Origin: Nitrospirota bacterium
GTDB lineage: Bacteria; Nitrospirota; Thermodesulfovibrionia; Thermodesulfovibrionales; UBA9159
NCBI GenBank assembly: GCA_023382175.1
Contig: JAMCQB010000154.1
Span: forward strand, 1 to 42,687
Length of the DNA stretch: 42,687 bases
Direction of reading: 5' to 3'
Shown here: piece after piece, positions 14,358 to 23,074 of the stretch
How the letters are laid out: every line of letters starts with the position of its first letter
Numbering within the stretch: the first letter of the stretch is position 1
Made by a program: the position numbers and the translations under genes
Notes under the pieces: model-generated
Databases searched by the model: none
What the model saw: the letters and a program-made list of their open reading frames with translations, nothing else
What the model was told of the DNA's origin: nothing

Positions 14358-15242
14358 ATGAAACTTGAATTTACCAAAATGCACGGTCTGGGGAATGATT
14401 TTATCCTCATAGATTGCAGGGGCTTCGAGCCTCCGGCTCTGCGCGGTCTTGCGCAACAACTCTGTCACAGAAGGTTCGGCATCGGCGCTGACCAGCTTCT
14501 CCTCCTGTATCCCTCTGATGGCGCGGATTTCAAAATGCGCATCTTTAATGCTGATGGCAGCGAGGTCGAGATGTGCGGCAACGGCATACGGTGTTTTGCC
14601 AAATATATCTGGGACAGGGGCCTGTCGGATAAGAGGATTCTGGAGGTCGAAACCATAGCAGGCATTATAAGACCCGAAAAGGTCGATGGTCTTGTCAGGG
14701 TGGACATGGGTGAGCCGATTTTCGAGCCGGAAAAGATTCCGGTAAAGATAGTTCCAAGTTCAAAGTTCAAAGTTCAAAGTTCTGAGAAAGAAAACGCAAC
14801 ACTCAACACAAAACACTCAACACCGGTTGTCGATTATCCCCTTCAAATTGATGACAGGGAGTTCAAAATAACCTGCGTTTCCATGGGGAATCCCCATGCA
14901 GTGATTATTGTTGACAACGTGTCGGAATTCCCGGTAGCATACTATGGACCGATGATAGAGAATCATTCCCTCTTTCCAAAGAGGACGAATGTTGAATTTA
15001 TTGAGGTTATGAGCTCCTCGGAGATAAAGATGCGGGTTTGGGAAAGGGGCTCCGGTGAGACCATGGCATGCGGAACAGGGGCAGCAGCGTCTGCTGTTGC
15101 AACTCATCTAAAGATGCTGGCGGAAAAGTCTGTCACTGTGCATCTGAACGGAGGGGATTTATCCATCGACTGGGCCGCAGACAATCACGTTTATATGACA
15201 GGGCCGGCGGTGGAAGTATTTATCGGGGCAATAACTCTTTAG
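14358..15242 (+). CDS. dapF: Diaminopimelate epimerase DapF with an in-frame repeat insertion
   Basis: Converts LL- to meso-diaminopimelate with two catalytic cysteines, both present: MCGNGIRCFAKY and GETMACGTGAAA. The N-terminus KMHGLGNDFILID is canonical. A low-complexity segment of 23 residues (SKFKVQSSEKENATLNTKH region) sits between KIVPS and VVDYPLQIDDREF and is encoded by a heptamer-repeat element. Homologues generally lack it, and the protein is correspondingly longer than the usual ~275 aa. The insertion is in frame and both halves are intact, so the enzyme is probably active. Start is ATG 14358; a TTG at 14346 is the alternative. It is 27 bp after lysA. Confidence 0.94.
   Translation: MKLEFTKMHGLGNDFILIDCRGFEPPALRGLAQQLCHRRFGIGADQLLLLYPSDGADFKMRIFNADGSEVEMCGNGIRCFAKYIWDRGLSDKRILEVETIAGIIRPEKVDGLVRVDMGEPIFEPEKIPVKIVPSSKFKVQSSEKENATLNTKHSTPVVDYPLQIDDREFKITCVSMGNPHAVIIVDNVSEFPVAYYGPMIENHSLFPKRTNVEFIEVMSSSEIKMRVWERGSGETMACGTGAAASAVATHLKMLAEKSVTVHLNGGDLSIDWAADNHVYMTGPAVEVFIGAITL
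14754..14822. repeat. Heptamer-array element inside dapF
   Basis: Left array: CCAAGTT then three exact CAAAGTT units (14754-14781). A 13-bp spacer follows. Right array: CGCAACA, CTCAACA, CAAAACA, CTCAACA (14795-14822). The total is 69 bp, exactly 23 codons. The layout (array, spacer, array) matches the intergenic element at 5094-5186, although the unit sequence differs. Confidence 0.8.
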
Positions 15243-15246
15243 ACCA

Positions 15247-15531
15247 ATGGAGGGGATTGTGGAGGAGAGAAGAAACATCGAAAGAAGGCCGCATATAAGC
15301 AGCATCCAGTATTCCGTCACGGTCCTTGAATTCAGGGATCGCAAGAGGGTGAACTTGAAGGGTGATATTGTCGATATCAGTGATGTGGGATTGGGCATCA
15401 AAACCGATTATCCCCTTGAGCCGGGCCATGTGCTGACGTTCAATGACAACATTGGATGTCAAACGGGAATTGTTGAATGGAGTTCCAGGGTGCAGAACAA
15501 CGGATACAGGGTCGGGATCAGATTTGTTTAG
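15247..15531 (+). CDS. PilZ-domain protein (c-di-GMP-binding)
   Basis: A single PilZ domain of 94 aa. The c-di-GMP-binding signatures are RRNIERR at the N-terminus and DISDVGLGI (D/NxSxxG), and GYRVGIRFV closes the barrel. It starts 4 bp after dapF and so is cotranscribed with lysine-biosynthesis genes. It has no output domain, so it would act by protein-protein contact. Partner unknown. Confidence 0.85.
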   Translation: MEGIVEERRNIERRPHISSIQYSVTVLEFRDRKRVNLKGDIVDISDVGLGIKTDYPLEPGHVLTFNDNIGCQTGIVEWSSRVQNNGYRVGIRFV

Positions 15532-15600
15532 AAAGGGAAGAACGAGCAGGACGGTTGTTCAATGACCTGTGAGAGGGTAATGCCCAAGAAGGAGGATGGC

Positions 15601-16473
15601 ATGTTCAGTGGAGCTATCGTCGCAATCGTCACACCGTTTAAGAACGGGAAGGTGGACGAAAAGGCATTAGGTGACCTCATAGAGTGGCATATATCCAGCG
15701 GTACCAATGCCATAGTTCCCTGTGGCACCACGGGGGAGTCTGCAACCCTTGAATATGAAGAACACTACAGGGTTATCGAGGTAGTGATCAAGGCGGTGAA
15801 TAAGCGCGTTCCCGTTATCGCGGGGACAGGCGCCAACTCCACGGACGAGACGATAGTGATTACCAGGAAGGCCAAGAAGCTCGGAGCGGATGCTGCGCTC
15901 CTTGTTGCGCCTTACTATAACAAGCCTACCCAGGAAGGTCTCTACCGGCATTATAAGGCGGTGGCAGAGGCGGTGAAGATGCCGATTGTCCTGTACAATG
16001 TTCCGGGAAGGACCGCGGTGAATATCCTGCCTTCTACGGTGGCGAGACTTGCAGAGATCAGGAATATCGTCGCCATAAAAGAGGCGACGGGCGACATGAG
16101 GCAGGTGAGCGAGGTCATCAGGTTATGCGGAGACAGGATAACGGTTATCTCAGGGGATGACTTTACCACGTTCCCTCTCCTTGCCCTGGGAGGAAAAGGG
16201 GTGATATCGGTTACCGCAAACATAGCACCCCGGGAGGTCTCTGACATGTGCAGACTCTGGAGGGAAGGGAAATATGAAGAGTCAAGGGCATTTCATTACA
16301 GGCTGGAACCCCTGAATCAGGCGATGTTCATTGAGACAAACCCCATCCCTGCGAAAACAGCGCTTGCTTTGATGGGGAAGATACGGGAGGAATTCCGTCT
16401 CCCCCTCTGCGAGATGTCAGAGGCGAACAAGGAGAAGCTCAGGAAGACCATAAAGGATTACGGACTGATCTGA
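15601..16473 (+). CDS. dapA: 4-hydroxy-tetrahydrodipicolinate synthase DapA
   Basis: Condenses pyruvate with aspartate semialdehyde. Motifs: GAIVAIVTPF at the N-terminus, CGTTGESATL, the catalytic tyrosine in VLYNVPGRTA and the Schiff-base lysine in IVAIKEATGD. I start at ATG 15601 because GGAGG lies 5 nt before it; the track start adds 13 residues that family members lack. 290 aa is typical. Last gene of the operon; dapB is not in the window. Confidence 0.96.
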   Translation: MFSGAIVAIVTPFKNGKVDEKALGDLIEWHISSGTNAIVPCGTTGESATLEYEEHYRVIEVVIKAVNKRVPVIAGTGANSTDETIVITRKAKKLGADAALLVAPYYNKPTQEGLYRHYKAVAEAVKMPIVLYNVPGRTAVNILPSTVARLAEIRNIVAIKEATGDMRQVSEVIRLCGDRITVISGDDFTTFPLLALGGKGVISVTANIAPREVSDMCRLWREGKYEESRAFHYRLEPLNQAMFIETNPIPAKTALALMGKIREEFRLPLCEMSEANKEKLRKTIKDYGLI

Positions 16474-16569
16474 AAAAGACAATTCGCGTGAGGCCCTTTC
16501 CGGCGATGGCCTTATTTCTTTAGCTTGTTTGCTTCGACAGAAGCATCCAGACATTCATGATGGCACAAC

Positions 16570-16595
16570 AGGGGACGATGGTCTCATCGTCCCCT
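16570..16595. terminator. Hairpin between convergent dapA and the lipoprotein gene
   Basis: A perfect 11-bp stem AGGGGACGATG/CATCGTCCCCT with a 4-nt loop lies between two converging genes. There is no clear T run, so it may be a weak bidirectional terminator or a 3'-end stabiliser. Confidence 0.5.
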
Positions 16596-16614
16596 ATCCA
16601 ATATCGCATGAATC

Positions 16615-17220
16615 TTAACGGATTTTGTTTCCGTTCAGATATACTTCATACTCCTTTATCCCCTTTAAGAAGGTCGGGATTCTGGTCGGATGCGTTTTGT
16701 ACCTATAAACAGGTTTGAATTCCAGAATATTCTCTCCGCCTTCAGTCAGGGTTACTTCTCCTTCTGCAAAAAAGTTTTCCTCTGGAAATCCCAAAAACAC
16801 CTTGTGAGTCCCTGCGTGCAGTCTAATTTTCTTCTCAAGAACATACTTGAGCCCTTCGCCTGCTTCAGGATCGCGGCTTGTCTTCCCGTCTGCTTCATAA
16901 GCCGGCCTGATATCTTTAACACCGTCAACTTTCCACTTAATGCCCTGGCCGTCGATGTTAATCACAAACGGATATCCCGGCTTGCCGTGCAGAGACTCCT
17001 TTGATTCGAGAACGTAGTAGCCTTCAATATGTGTCTTGATGTTCGCGTTTATGATCAGATCAGCAAATCCCTTGGGGATTTCACTCTCATTACTTATTTC
17101 CGTGAAGACATCCAACTTTTCGCCCAGCGATCTCGACTGGATTTCCTTTGCAGCAGTTCCGCACCCCAAAAGGCTGCTCAGCAAGAGCACCGTTCCAATG
17201 GCCAGTATTAGTTTTTTCAT
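16615..17220 (-). CDS. Predicted lipoprotein, function unknown
   Basis: A 201-aa protein with a type II signal peptide: MKKLILAIGTVLLLSSLLGC, lipobox LLGC. The mature part looks beta-rich, with a segment (KIRLHAGTHKVFLGFPEENFFAEGEVTLTEGG) that resembles PEGA-type surface repeats. It follows the P-type ATPase by 12 bp, so it is probably cotranscribed. A periplasmic role linked to metal export or cytochrome maturation is only a contextual guess. Confidence 0.72.
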   Translation of the reverse strand: MKKLILAIGTVLLLSSLLGCGTAAKEIQSRSLGEKLDVFTEISNESEIPKGFADLIINANIKTHIEGYYVLESKESLHGKPGYPFVINIDGQGIKWKVDGVKDIRPAYEADGKTSRDPEAGEGLKYVLEKKIRLHAGTHKVFLGFPEENFFAEGEVTLTEGGENILEFKPVYRYKTHPTRIPTFLKGIKEYEVYLNGNKIR

Positions 17221-17232
17221 TGCTTTCCTCCT

Positions 17233-19140
17233 TTATCTGTCTTCATATCCGAACAATCTCAAGCTATTCATGATTACCAGCACAGTAACCCCGACATCGG
17301 CAAAGATCGCCATCGCCAGATTGCTCAATCCCGCCATGGCCAGGAACAAGAAAAGAAATTTCACCGTTACGGCCGAAGCTATGTTATAACGTATCTTCTT
17401 TGCACATGCCCGGCCCAAGCCAACAAGGTAAGCCACCAGTCCGAGCTTGTCGTTCATAAGAGCGACATCTGCATTTTCGATGGCAACATCCGAACCGATT
17501 GCGCCCATTGCAATCCCCACAGATGCAGTGGCAAGGGCTGGCGCATCATTTACACCATCACCCACCATGGCAACATGCCTGTGCTGTTGGATAAGTCCTG
17601 ATAGTTCTTCCACTTTTTCGCTTGGCAGCAATTCCGCCTTCACAACCCCGATTCCGAGGTGTGCGGCAACAAAACCGGCCGCTGCCTTATTATCGCCAGT
17701 CAGTATTATGGGGACGATATTCATTTTCAAAAGCCTATCGATAAGCGGCTTGCTCTCTTCTCTGATTTCATCGGCAACGCCGATTATCCCTTTGACTCTT
17801 TTATTGTCGCTGATCACGATTGCCGTTTTCCCCTGTTCCTCGAACTCCTCAACTTTCTTTAAGACAGGCTCTTCAACAGCATGCTCCTCTGTAACAAATT
17901 TGATATTCCCCATGCAGTGGTGTTTATCAAAACAGACCATGCACTCACCTTTTAATCCCTTGCCTGGAATGGCCCTGAAATTCTCATACTCATGGACCCT
18001 GACACCCAACTTCTTTGATTTATCCAAGATACCCCTTGCAATGGGATGTTCCGAAAATGTTTCCATCCCCGCAGCGCATGCGATTACCTCTTCTTCAGTG
18101 AACCCGTTGAAGGGAACTACGTCAGAGATGACAGGCTCACCTTTTGTTAGCGTTCTGGTCTTATCGAAAGCAATGGCTTGCACCTTACCCATCTCTTCAA
18201 TAAATCTCCCTCCTTTGATTAGCACCCCTTTCCCGGTTGCATTTCCGACAGCCGAGAATATGGCGATTGGGGTGGAAATTACCAAAGCACAAGGGCAGGC
18301 GATAATGAGCAGGGTCAATGCCTGTGTAAGCCAAGGGTCAAGCGGTTTGCCCAATAGTGCAACAGGAATCAGGATGAGCAAGAGAGATGCAATTACTATT
18401 GAAGGAGTATAAATTTCCGCAAATCTCTCGATAAATTTTTGTGACGATGCTTTCTTCTCAGCAAATCTGAAGGTCAGCTCGATTATTTTCGCAAGCGCAG
18501 AGTCCTTTGCCTTCTTAATTACCTTCGCTTCCAGATAGCCCTGCATATTGACCGTGCCGGCATAAACGGTATCTCCGATGTACTTACTCGCCGGAAGGGG
18601 TTCACCGGTTATTGTCGCTTCATCAAGAAGAGAGTTTCCAAAGATGATTTCTCCGTCCAATGGAATCTGGTCACCGGGTTTAATAATCATAATTTCGCCT
18701 ATTTCGACATCTTCTATAGGAACCTCTTCATTTTTTTCTTTGATGCGCGCTGACTTGGGAGTCTTGTCGATAAGGCCTTTTAGGGCTGCCTGACTTCTCT
18801 CTACGCCGAATTCCTCAAGGGTCTCTCCGAGTGCAAAGAGAACAACGATGATCGCTGCCTCCTCAAACTGTCGAAGATAAAGTGCGCCGAGAACTGCTAT
18901 CGTCATCAGGAGGTCAATGTCGGCAAAGTTCAGTTTCATAAGACTTCTGATGCCGCCTATGAAGACCTTTCTGCCAAATACGACAATAACAGCAATCAGC
19001 AAAGGAAGCTCGATCCATAATGGAAGATGGATCGAGAAAAGAGACAATATCTCAAAAGGGACAATTGCCAGCAGCGCTGCCAATAACCATCTAACTTTTC
19101 TATCTCTGAAAAGTTCATTCATGAGATACCACAATCCCAT
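17233..19140 (-). CDS. P1B-type heavy-metal ATPase (Zn/Cd/Pb class), no N-terminal metal-binding domain
   Basis: Exports divalent metal across the inner membrane. Motifs: TGEP in the actuator (~178), CPC in the ion-path helix (282-284), phosphorylation loop FDKTRTLTKG (D326), SEHPIARGI for nucleotide binding, and GDGVNDAPAL. The C-terminal helices carry the lysine in ASAVTVKFLFLF and DVG in IFADVGVTVLV, the combination of the P1B-2 Zn/Cd/Pb group. Oddities: arginine replaces the usual glycine of DKTGT, there is no N-terminal HMA domain, and a Cys/His cluster (CMVCFDKHHC) sits in the nucleotide-binding domain. The start could also be ATG six codons on. Confidence 0.9.
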   Translation of the reverse strand: MGLWYLMNELFRDRKVRWLLAALLAIVPFEILSLFSIHLPLWIELPLLIAVIVVFGRKVFIGGIRSLMKLNFADIDLLMTIAVLGALYLRQFEEAAIIVVLFALGETLEEFGVERSQAALKGLIDKTPKSARIKEKNEEVPIEDVEIGEIMIIKPGDQIPLDGEIIFGNSLLDEATITGEPLPASKYIGDTVYAGTVNMQGYLEAKVIKKAKDSALAKIIELTFRFAEKKASSQKFIERFAEIYTPSIVIASLLLILIPVALLGKPLDPWLTQALTLLIIACPCALVISTPIAIFSAVGNATGKGVLIKGGRFIEEMGKVQAIAFDKTRTLTKGEPVISDVVPFNGFTEEEVIACAAGMETFSEHPIARGILDKSKKLGVRVHEYENFRAIPGKGLKGECMVCFDKHHCMGNIKFVTEEHAVEEPVLKKVEEFEEQGKTAIVISDNKRVKGIIGVADEIREESKPLIDRLLKMNIVPIILTGDNKAAAGFVAAHLGIGVVKAELLPSEKVEELSGLIQQHRHVAMVGDGVNDAPALATASVGIAMGAIGSDVAIENADVALMNDKLGLVAYLVGLGRACAKKIRYNIASAVTVKFLFLFLAMAGLSNLAMAIFADVGVTVLVIMNSLRLFGYEDR

Positions 19141-19211
19141 ATGACTGGGGCACTTAAGATCGCTATTACATCTCCCATGTCATTCCGATCCATACGCATA
19201 TTGAATCACGT

Positions 19212-20168
19212 TCAAAGGAGTTCCTCCAAAGCCTTAAGGACAGCCTTAGCTCCCACATATTTTTTCCTTTCACCGCCCTTCACGATGACAACTGCCGGCG
19301 TTGCGCTAACCTTGTCTGTCTTTATAGATTCGTTATAAAATCTGCGAAAGATTGACCGTGCCCTCTCCCTGTCAATACTTAGCTGGATGCCCTTTGACTT
19401 CAGCAAGGTAATGACTCCGGTCTGATCGGTTTTCTTCGCAGCCAAGTCGAAAAGCAGCTCCCTCACCATGAAAGCGTTTTCCAGGTTATTCCCGGAAACA
19501 AACCATGTATAGAGAAATATCTCCGAATAATCAAGTGATTGAGGATGAAGCGGCACATCAATAAAGACTATTCTTGCTCGTTTCTTCATTTTACTCAGGA
19601 TCATGTTCGTCTGCTGATCTATCCTTCTGCAGTAAGAACATAAGTAATCCGAATAGACGATAATCTCGATCCCCGCCTTGTCAGTACCGAACTGTGGGTA
19701 TGACTCATCCGCATATGAGGGGATGACGGACCCGTTGAAGGTGAAAGAGGTGAAGAGCAGCCCGGTCGCGATCAGAAGAATTATGACCCATTTTTTCAAA
19801 TGCTGGGCAACCAGGAAAAACAGGACAAGGAGAAGAAACCCAGAGATAAGGCATTTCGGGCAATAGACGCTGTTTTCGACCTGGAACTTTATGAGGATCA
19901 ACTCGGCCCCGACGCCCGCGGACGCAACAGCGACTATCGCCTTCATAAGCCAATCCTTTGGACAGATATTTATGTATACCAAGAGTGAGACGAGCAGTGA
20001 TGAATAATAAAGGATGCCGAAGATATTCAGATCAATCCCGAGGATATCTCCCTGGATATAGGAACACTTTGCAGCACATAGCTGCCCGATGATTATCGTG
20101 AGGACGCCCAGGACCGGCAAAATCCACAGCCTCTTCTGTAAGCCGGAAACAACTCGTGTCGCCTTCAT
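19212..20168 (-). CDS. VKOR-DsbA-type fusion (membrane quinone-linked disulfide generator)
   Basis: The N-terminal ~150 residues form a vitamin K epoxide reductase-like four-helix membrane domain with paired cysteines CAAKC near the first loop and the redox CPKC in a later helix. A further membrane helix (VIILLIATGLLFTSF) leads to a periplasmic thioredoxin-fold domain with active site CSYC (SDYLCSYCRRID) and a cis-proline loop VSATPAVVIV. Such fusions oxidise protein thiols and pass electrons to quinone. I start at ATG 20168 with AGAGGA upstream; the track start overlaps ccsB. It follows ccsB by 46 bp, which suggests a role in cytochrome thiol handling. Confidence 0.85.
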   Translation of the reverse strand: MKATRVVSGLQKRLWILPVLGVLTIIIGQLCAAKCSYIQGDILGIDLNIFGILYYSSLLVSLLVYINICPKDWLMKAIVAVASAGVGAELILIKFQVENSVYCPKCLISGFLLLVLFFLVAQHLKKWVIILLIATGLLFTSFTFNGSVIPSYADESYPQFGTDKAGIEIIVYSDYLCSYCRRIDQQTNMILSKMKKRARIVFIDVPLHPQSLDYSEIFLYTWFVSGNNLENAFMVRELLFDLAAKKTDQTGVITLLKSKGIQLSIDRERARSIFRRFYNESIKTDKVSATPAVVIVKGGERKKYVGAKAVLKALEELL

Positions 20169-20214
20169 ATCAGTCCTCTCTGATAAAGTAGCTTTCAGAA
20201 TATCCATCCGGCAA

Positions 20215-21300
20215 TTATTCCGATCCATATGCATGCAATCCTGAAAGTAGAAGGTTCACTCCGAGATAGGTGAAGATCACGAGCACAAAACCGACCACCG
20301 CGACCACTGCCGCCTTCTTGCCCCTCCAGCCCCTGAGCAGCCGCGAATGGAGGTAAAAGGCATAGGCGAACCATGAGATCAGCGACCACGTCTCTTTCGG
20401 GTCCCAGCTCCAGTACACGCCCCATGCCTGGTCTGCCCAAATCGCACCGAATATCAAACCTCCGAGGGTGAATACCGGAAACCCTATGGCGATACTTTTG
20501 TAAGTGATATCGTCAAGGGTATCAGCCGAGAGGGAGAAAGAGCCGATGACCTTCTTAAGAAGATGGCCGTATCGCCACAACATAAAGATGAAGACGGCTG
20601 CGGCAATCCAGCTCAGGAACGAGACCACGGGAGAACTGTTGAGCAAAGTCGACTTGAACAGGAAGCTCTTGATCAGTGCGTCGGGGTTCTTGATCATTAC
20701 CTTGAAAGAGAGATAATCCAGTCCCATGGCCAGAAGCACCGCGATAAATATCCCCGTCGACACTGTCCAGAAGATGTAGGAAGGCTCGCTTCTCTTCTCC
20801 GTTTTCATTATGAGGTACATCAGTCCGGTGCTGAAGGCGAGGGCAAAGGTCGAATAGGCGATAAAGCTCATCACCACATGGGCCAGAAGCCAGTTGCTCT
20901 GGAGCGCGGGAACAAGGGGATGAATGCCCTTGTCCATGCCGGTGAGGTCGATAAATGCCAGGGCAAGACCGGCAACAGGCGTCACAAATGCGCCGAAGGA
21001 CCTGTTCCTGTACTTGAGCTCGATGATCAGGTATCCCAGGATCAGACACCATACGAAGAAGACGAGGGATTCATAGAGGTTCGTGAAGGGCGCGGCCCTG
21101 AGCCATCCCATCTGTCCGAGGTTCTTGAATTCGACCCATCTCGCACCTATCGCAAAGGTCTGGGAGACAAAACCGATCACCGTAACTGTCGTGGCAATGA
21201 TCCCTATCTGGGACTTCCTGAACGCGAGATAGACAATATAGATTATCATGGCAACGATATATGCCATTGTTGAGATTCCGAATAGTGTCGAGCTGTCCAT
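20215..21300 (-). CDS. ccsB: System II cytochrome c maturation protein CcsB (ResC-like; CcsA in plastid naming)
   Basis: A polytopic membrane protein that handles heme and, with ResB, attaches it to apocytochromes. The tryptophan-rich WWD signature WGVYWSWDPKETWSLISW is near the C-terminus, and conserved histidines lie in loops (LLAHVVMSFIAY, YAFYLHSRLL). At 361 aa with eight or so helices it is a normal size. It starts 3 bp after resB, so the two are one unit. Names vary: NCBI calls this protein CcsB. Confidence 0.95.
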   Translation of the reverse strand: MDSSTLFGISTMAYIVAMIIYIVYLAFRKSQIGIIATTVTVIGFVSQTFAIGARWVEFKNLGQMGWLRAAPFTNLYESLVFFVWCLILGYLIIELKYRNRSFGAFVTPVAGLALAFIDLTGMDKGIHPLVPALQSNWLLAHVVMSFIAYSTFALAFSTGLMYLIMKTEKRSEPSYIFWTVSTGIFIAVLLAMGLDYLSFKVMIKNPDALIKSFLFKSTLLNSSPVVSFLSWIAAAVFIFMLWRYGHLLKKVIGSFSLSADTLDDITYKSIAIGFPVFTLGGLIFGAIWADQAWGVYWSWDPKETWSLISWFAYAFYLHSRLLRGWRGKKAAVVAVVGFVLVIFTYLGVNLLLSGLHAYGSE

Positions 21301-21303
21301 TAG

Positions 21304-22896
21304 CTATTTTCCTCCTTCTCTGTCTTTACCGAAGAGACCTATCATCCTGTCGATCCTTCTTTCGAAGGCATGTCTGTTCTTGTTGGCAGAGGCGCCGATT
21401 ATGACCCGGGTCCCGCTTTTTTCCTCCACAAGTTTGATCCAGATCTTTCTGTGGCTCATGAAAAAGGCGATGAAGAGGCCGGCAGCCATCACGAGGCAGC
21501 CCAGATACACAACCCATACTCCTGGGTCTTTCCTGACCTGAAGGCCCGTGTACTGCATCCCCAAGATGCCGGCGAACTCGACCGAACTCCCATCCGGCAT
21601 TCTCCATGTCTCAGGGTACCTCTTCAAAATCCATCCGCCGAATTTCCGGTTGCCTCCCTCGAAGAAATTTATGTAGACTGCGGGATTGTTCAGCTGCTCT
21701 GCGTAGGTAAACGGCCTTCCTGTCCGGTCGTCGATACCGAGGGCCGGAGAGAAGTCCTCGATCTTTCCCGTGATGTTCGTGCCGGGAATAATGAAGGAAT
21801 TGCCGAACCTCAGGTCCATGGCCTCGGGCCGGCCCCCGGCGGCGGAGACCCTGAATCTGAATACGGCATTTCCCGCACCGCCGGGCACCAGACCGTAACT
21901 TGACTGATAAAAAGTGATTCCCTCATAAGACAGGGGGTCGTTCACTTCTATCACCTTTTTCACCGCCTCTTTGCCGTCCTTCACGACAGTGAGCCAGCTC
22001 CTGTATGCCTTCGGCATATCGGTTCTTTCATAAAAATCCACGTTGAATTCATCGCATCTTATCTGAAACCCGAGGGGATAGATACCGTAAGAACGCATCT
22101 TCGATTTCAATGTGCCCTCGTCCATGCCGAGCTGCCTTGCCGCGTTTTGCAGATTTCCCGAAGAGGCGTCGATCACGTTCAGGATTCTCTCGAACTCCGC
22201 AGAATCCTTTATTTGATGTCCCCGAGCAAAGGCCACAGGATAGGACCTGCCCTCGGGAATGTTCAAAAAACCCTTAAACCCGAAGAAGGCCCCGATCACC
22301 GCCCCGGCGAGAATCACCAGGATACTGAAATGAGTTATATACACGCCGAGACGGGTAAAGTTTCCTTTTTGTGAGTAAAGCTGATAGCCGTTCCCCTCCC
22401 TGACCTCGCTGAACTGAAAGCCCAGGGCCTTTTTTGCGGCATCCATTACCGTGCCTTTTGCCTTCTCGAGACCGCCCTTCAGCACGACCTCTTTCTTTAT
22501 CCCGAATCCCTTGAAGTGATCTTCAGGTAGGGGTTTGACGGGTTCTTTCACTAGCTTCAATATTCTGGGCAGGCGGTCGATCGAGCAGATGATCAGGTTT
22601 GCCGTAAAGATGAGCAGGAAGGCGAGGAACCACCACGAGTGATACATGTTGGTAAATCCGAGTCTGTCAAGCGCGCCCAGCACGCTGTGCGCAGCATCAT
22701 GCTCAATCCCGAACATCTTTGTTAGAACCTTAATGTTCTTCTCAGGTTCCGCCCGCTGCTCAATAACCGTACCTACAATGGATGTAAGCCCAATAAGGGA
22801 AAACATTATAACTGCTAACTTCACAGAGGCAAACAAGTCCCAGATTTTGTCTATGATCGTTTTATTCTTTTCTTTTTCCACTCCAATCTCCTTCAT
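21304..22896 (-). CDS. resB: Cytochrome c biogenesis protein ResB
   Basis: Partner of CcsB in System II. Three N-terminal membrane helices (VKLAVIMFSLIGLTSIVGTVI, WWFLAFLLIFTANLIICSIDRLP, LGVYITHFSILVILAGAVIGAFFG) are followed by a large periplasmic domain (YEGITFYQSSYG, typical of ResB), and a last helix (WVVYLGCLVMAAGLFIAFFMSHRKIWI) lies near the C-terminus. 530 aa is normal. It is the first gene of the cytochrome/metal unit running down to 16615. Confidence 0.94.
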   Translation of the reverse strand: MKEIGVEKEKNKTIIDKIWDLFASVKLAVIMFSLIGLTSIVGTVIEQRAEPEKNIKVLTKMFGIEHDAAHSVLGALDRLGFTNMYHSWWFLAFLLIFTANLIICSIDRLPRILKLVKEPVKPLPEDHFKGFGIKKEVVLKGGLEKAKGTVMDAAKKALGFQFSEVREGNGYQLYSQKGNFTRLGVYITHFSILVILAGAVIGAFFGFKGFLNIPEGRSYPVAFARGHQIKDSAEFERILNVIDASSGNLQNAARQLGMDEGTLKSKMRSYGIYPLGFQIRCDEFNVDFYERTDMPKAYRSWLTVVKDGKEAVKKVIEVNDPLSYEGITFYQSSYGLVPGGAGNAVFRFRVSAAGGRPEAMDLRFGNSFIIPGTNITGKIEDFSPALGIDDRTGRPFTYAEQLNNPAVYINFFEGGNRKFGGWILKRYPETWRMPDGSSVEFAGILGMQYTGLQVRKDPGVWVVYLGCLVMAAGLFIAFFMSHRKIWIKLVEEKSGTRVIIGASANKNRHAFERRIDRMIGLFGKDREGGK

Positions 22897-23017
22897 GCAT
22901 ATTCCGAGTATCCTGCTTATTAAGACGGCTATCGAATACCCGAATTAATTTGAACACAAATCAGCTCTCGTATTGAATTCGTATTCAGGTTTCACGTTGC
23001 CGGATTAATAGTAGGCA

Positions 23018-23060
23018 TCTCAAGATAAAACTGCATAGGATGAGCAATTTCATCTTGAGA
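23018..23060 (-). terminator. Hairpin downstream of the PII-like gene
   Basis: On the minus strand TCTCAAGATGAAA pairs with TTTTATCTTGAGA (12 of 13 positions) around a 17-nt loop, 15 bp after the PII stop. It lies between the metal-efflux operon and resB and probably separates their transcripts, although no long T run follows. Confidence 0.45.
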
Positions 23061-23074
23061 ATCCGTAATACACA

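Noticed and set aside
20169-20234. Longer N-terminus of the VKOR fusion (track start 20234)
   Set aside because: It overlaps the ccsB 3' end and adds a charged segment not expected before the first VKOR helix; ATG 20168 has a better Shine-Dalgarno.
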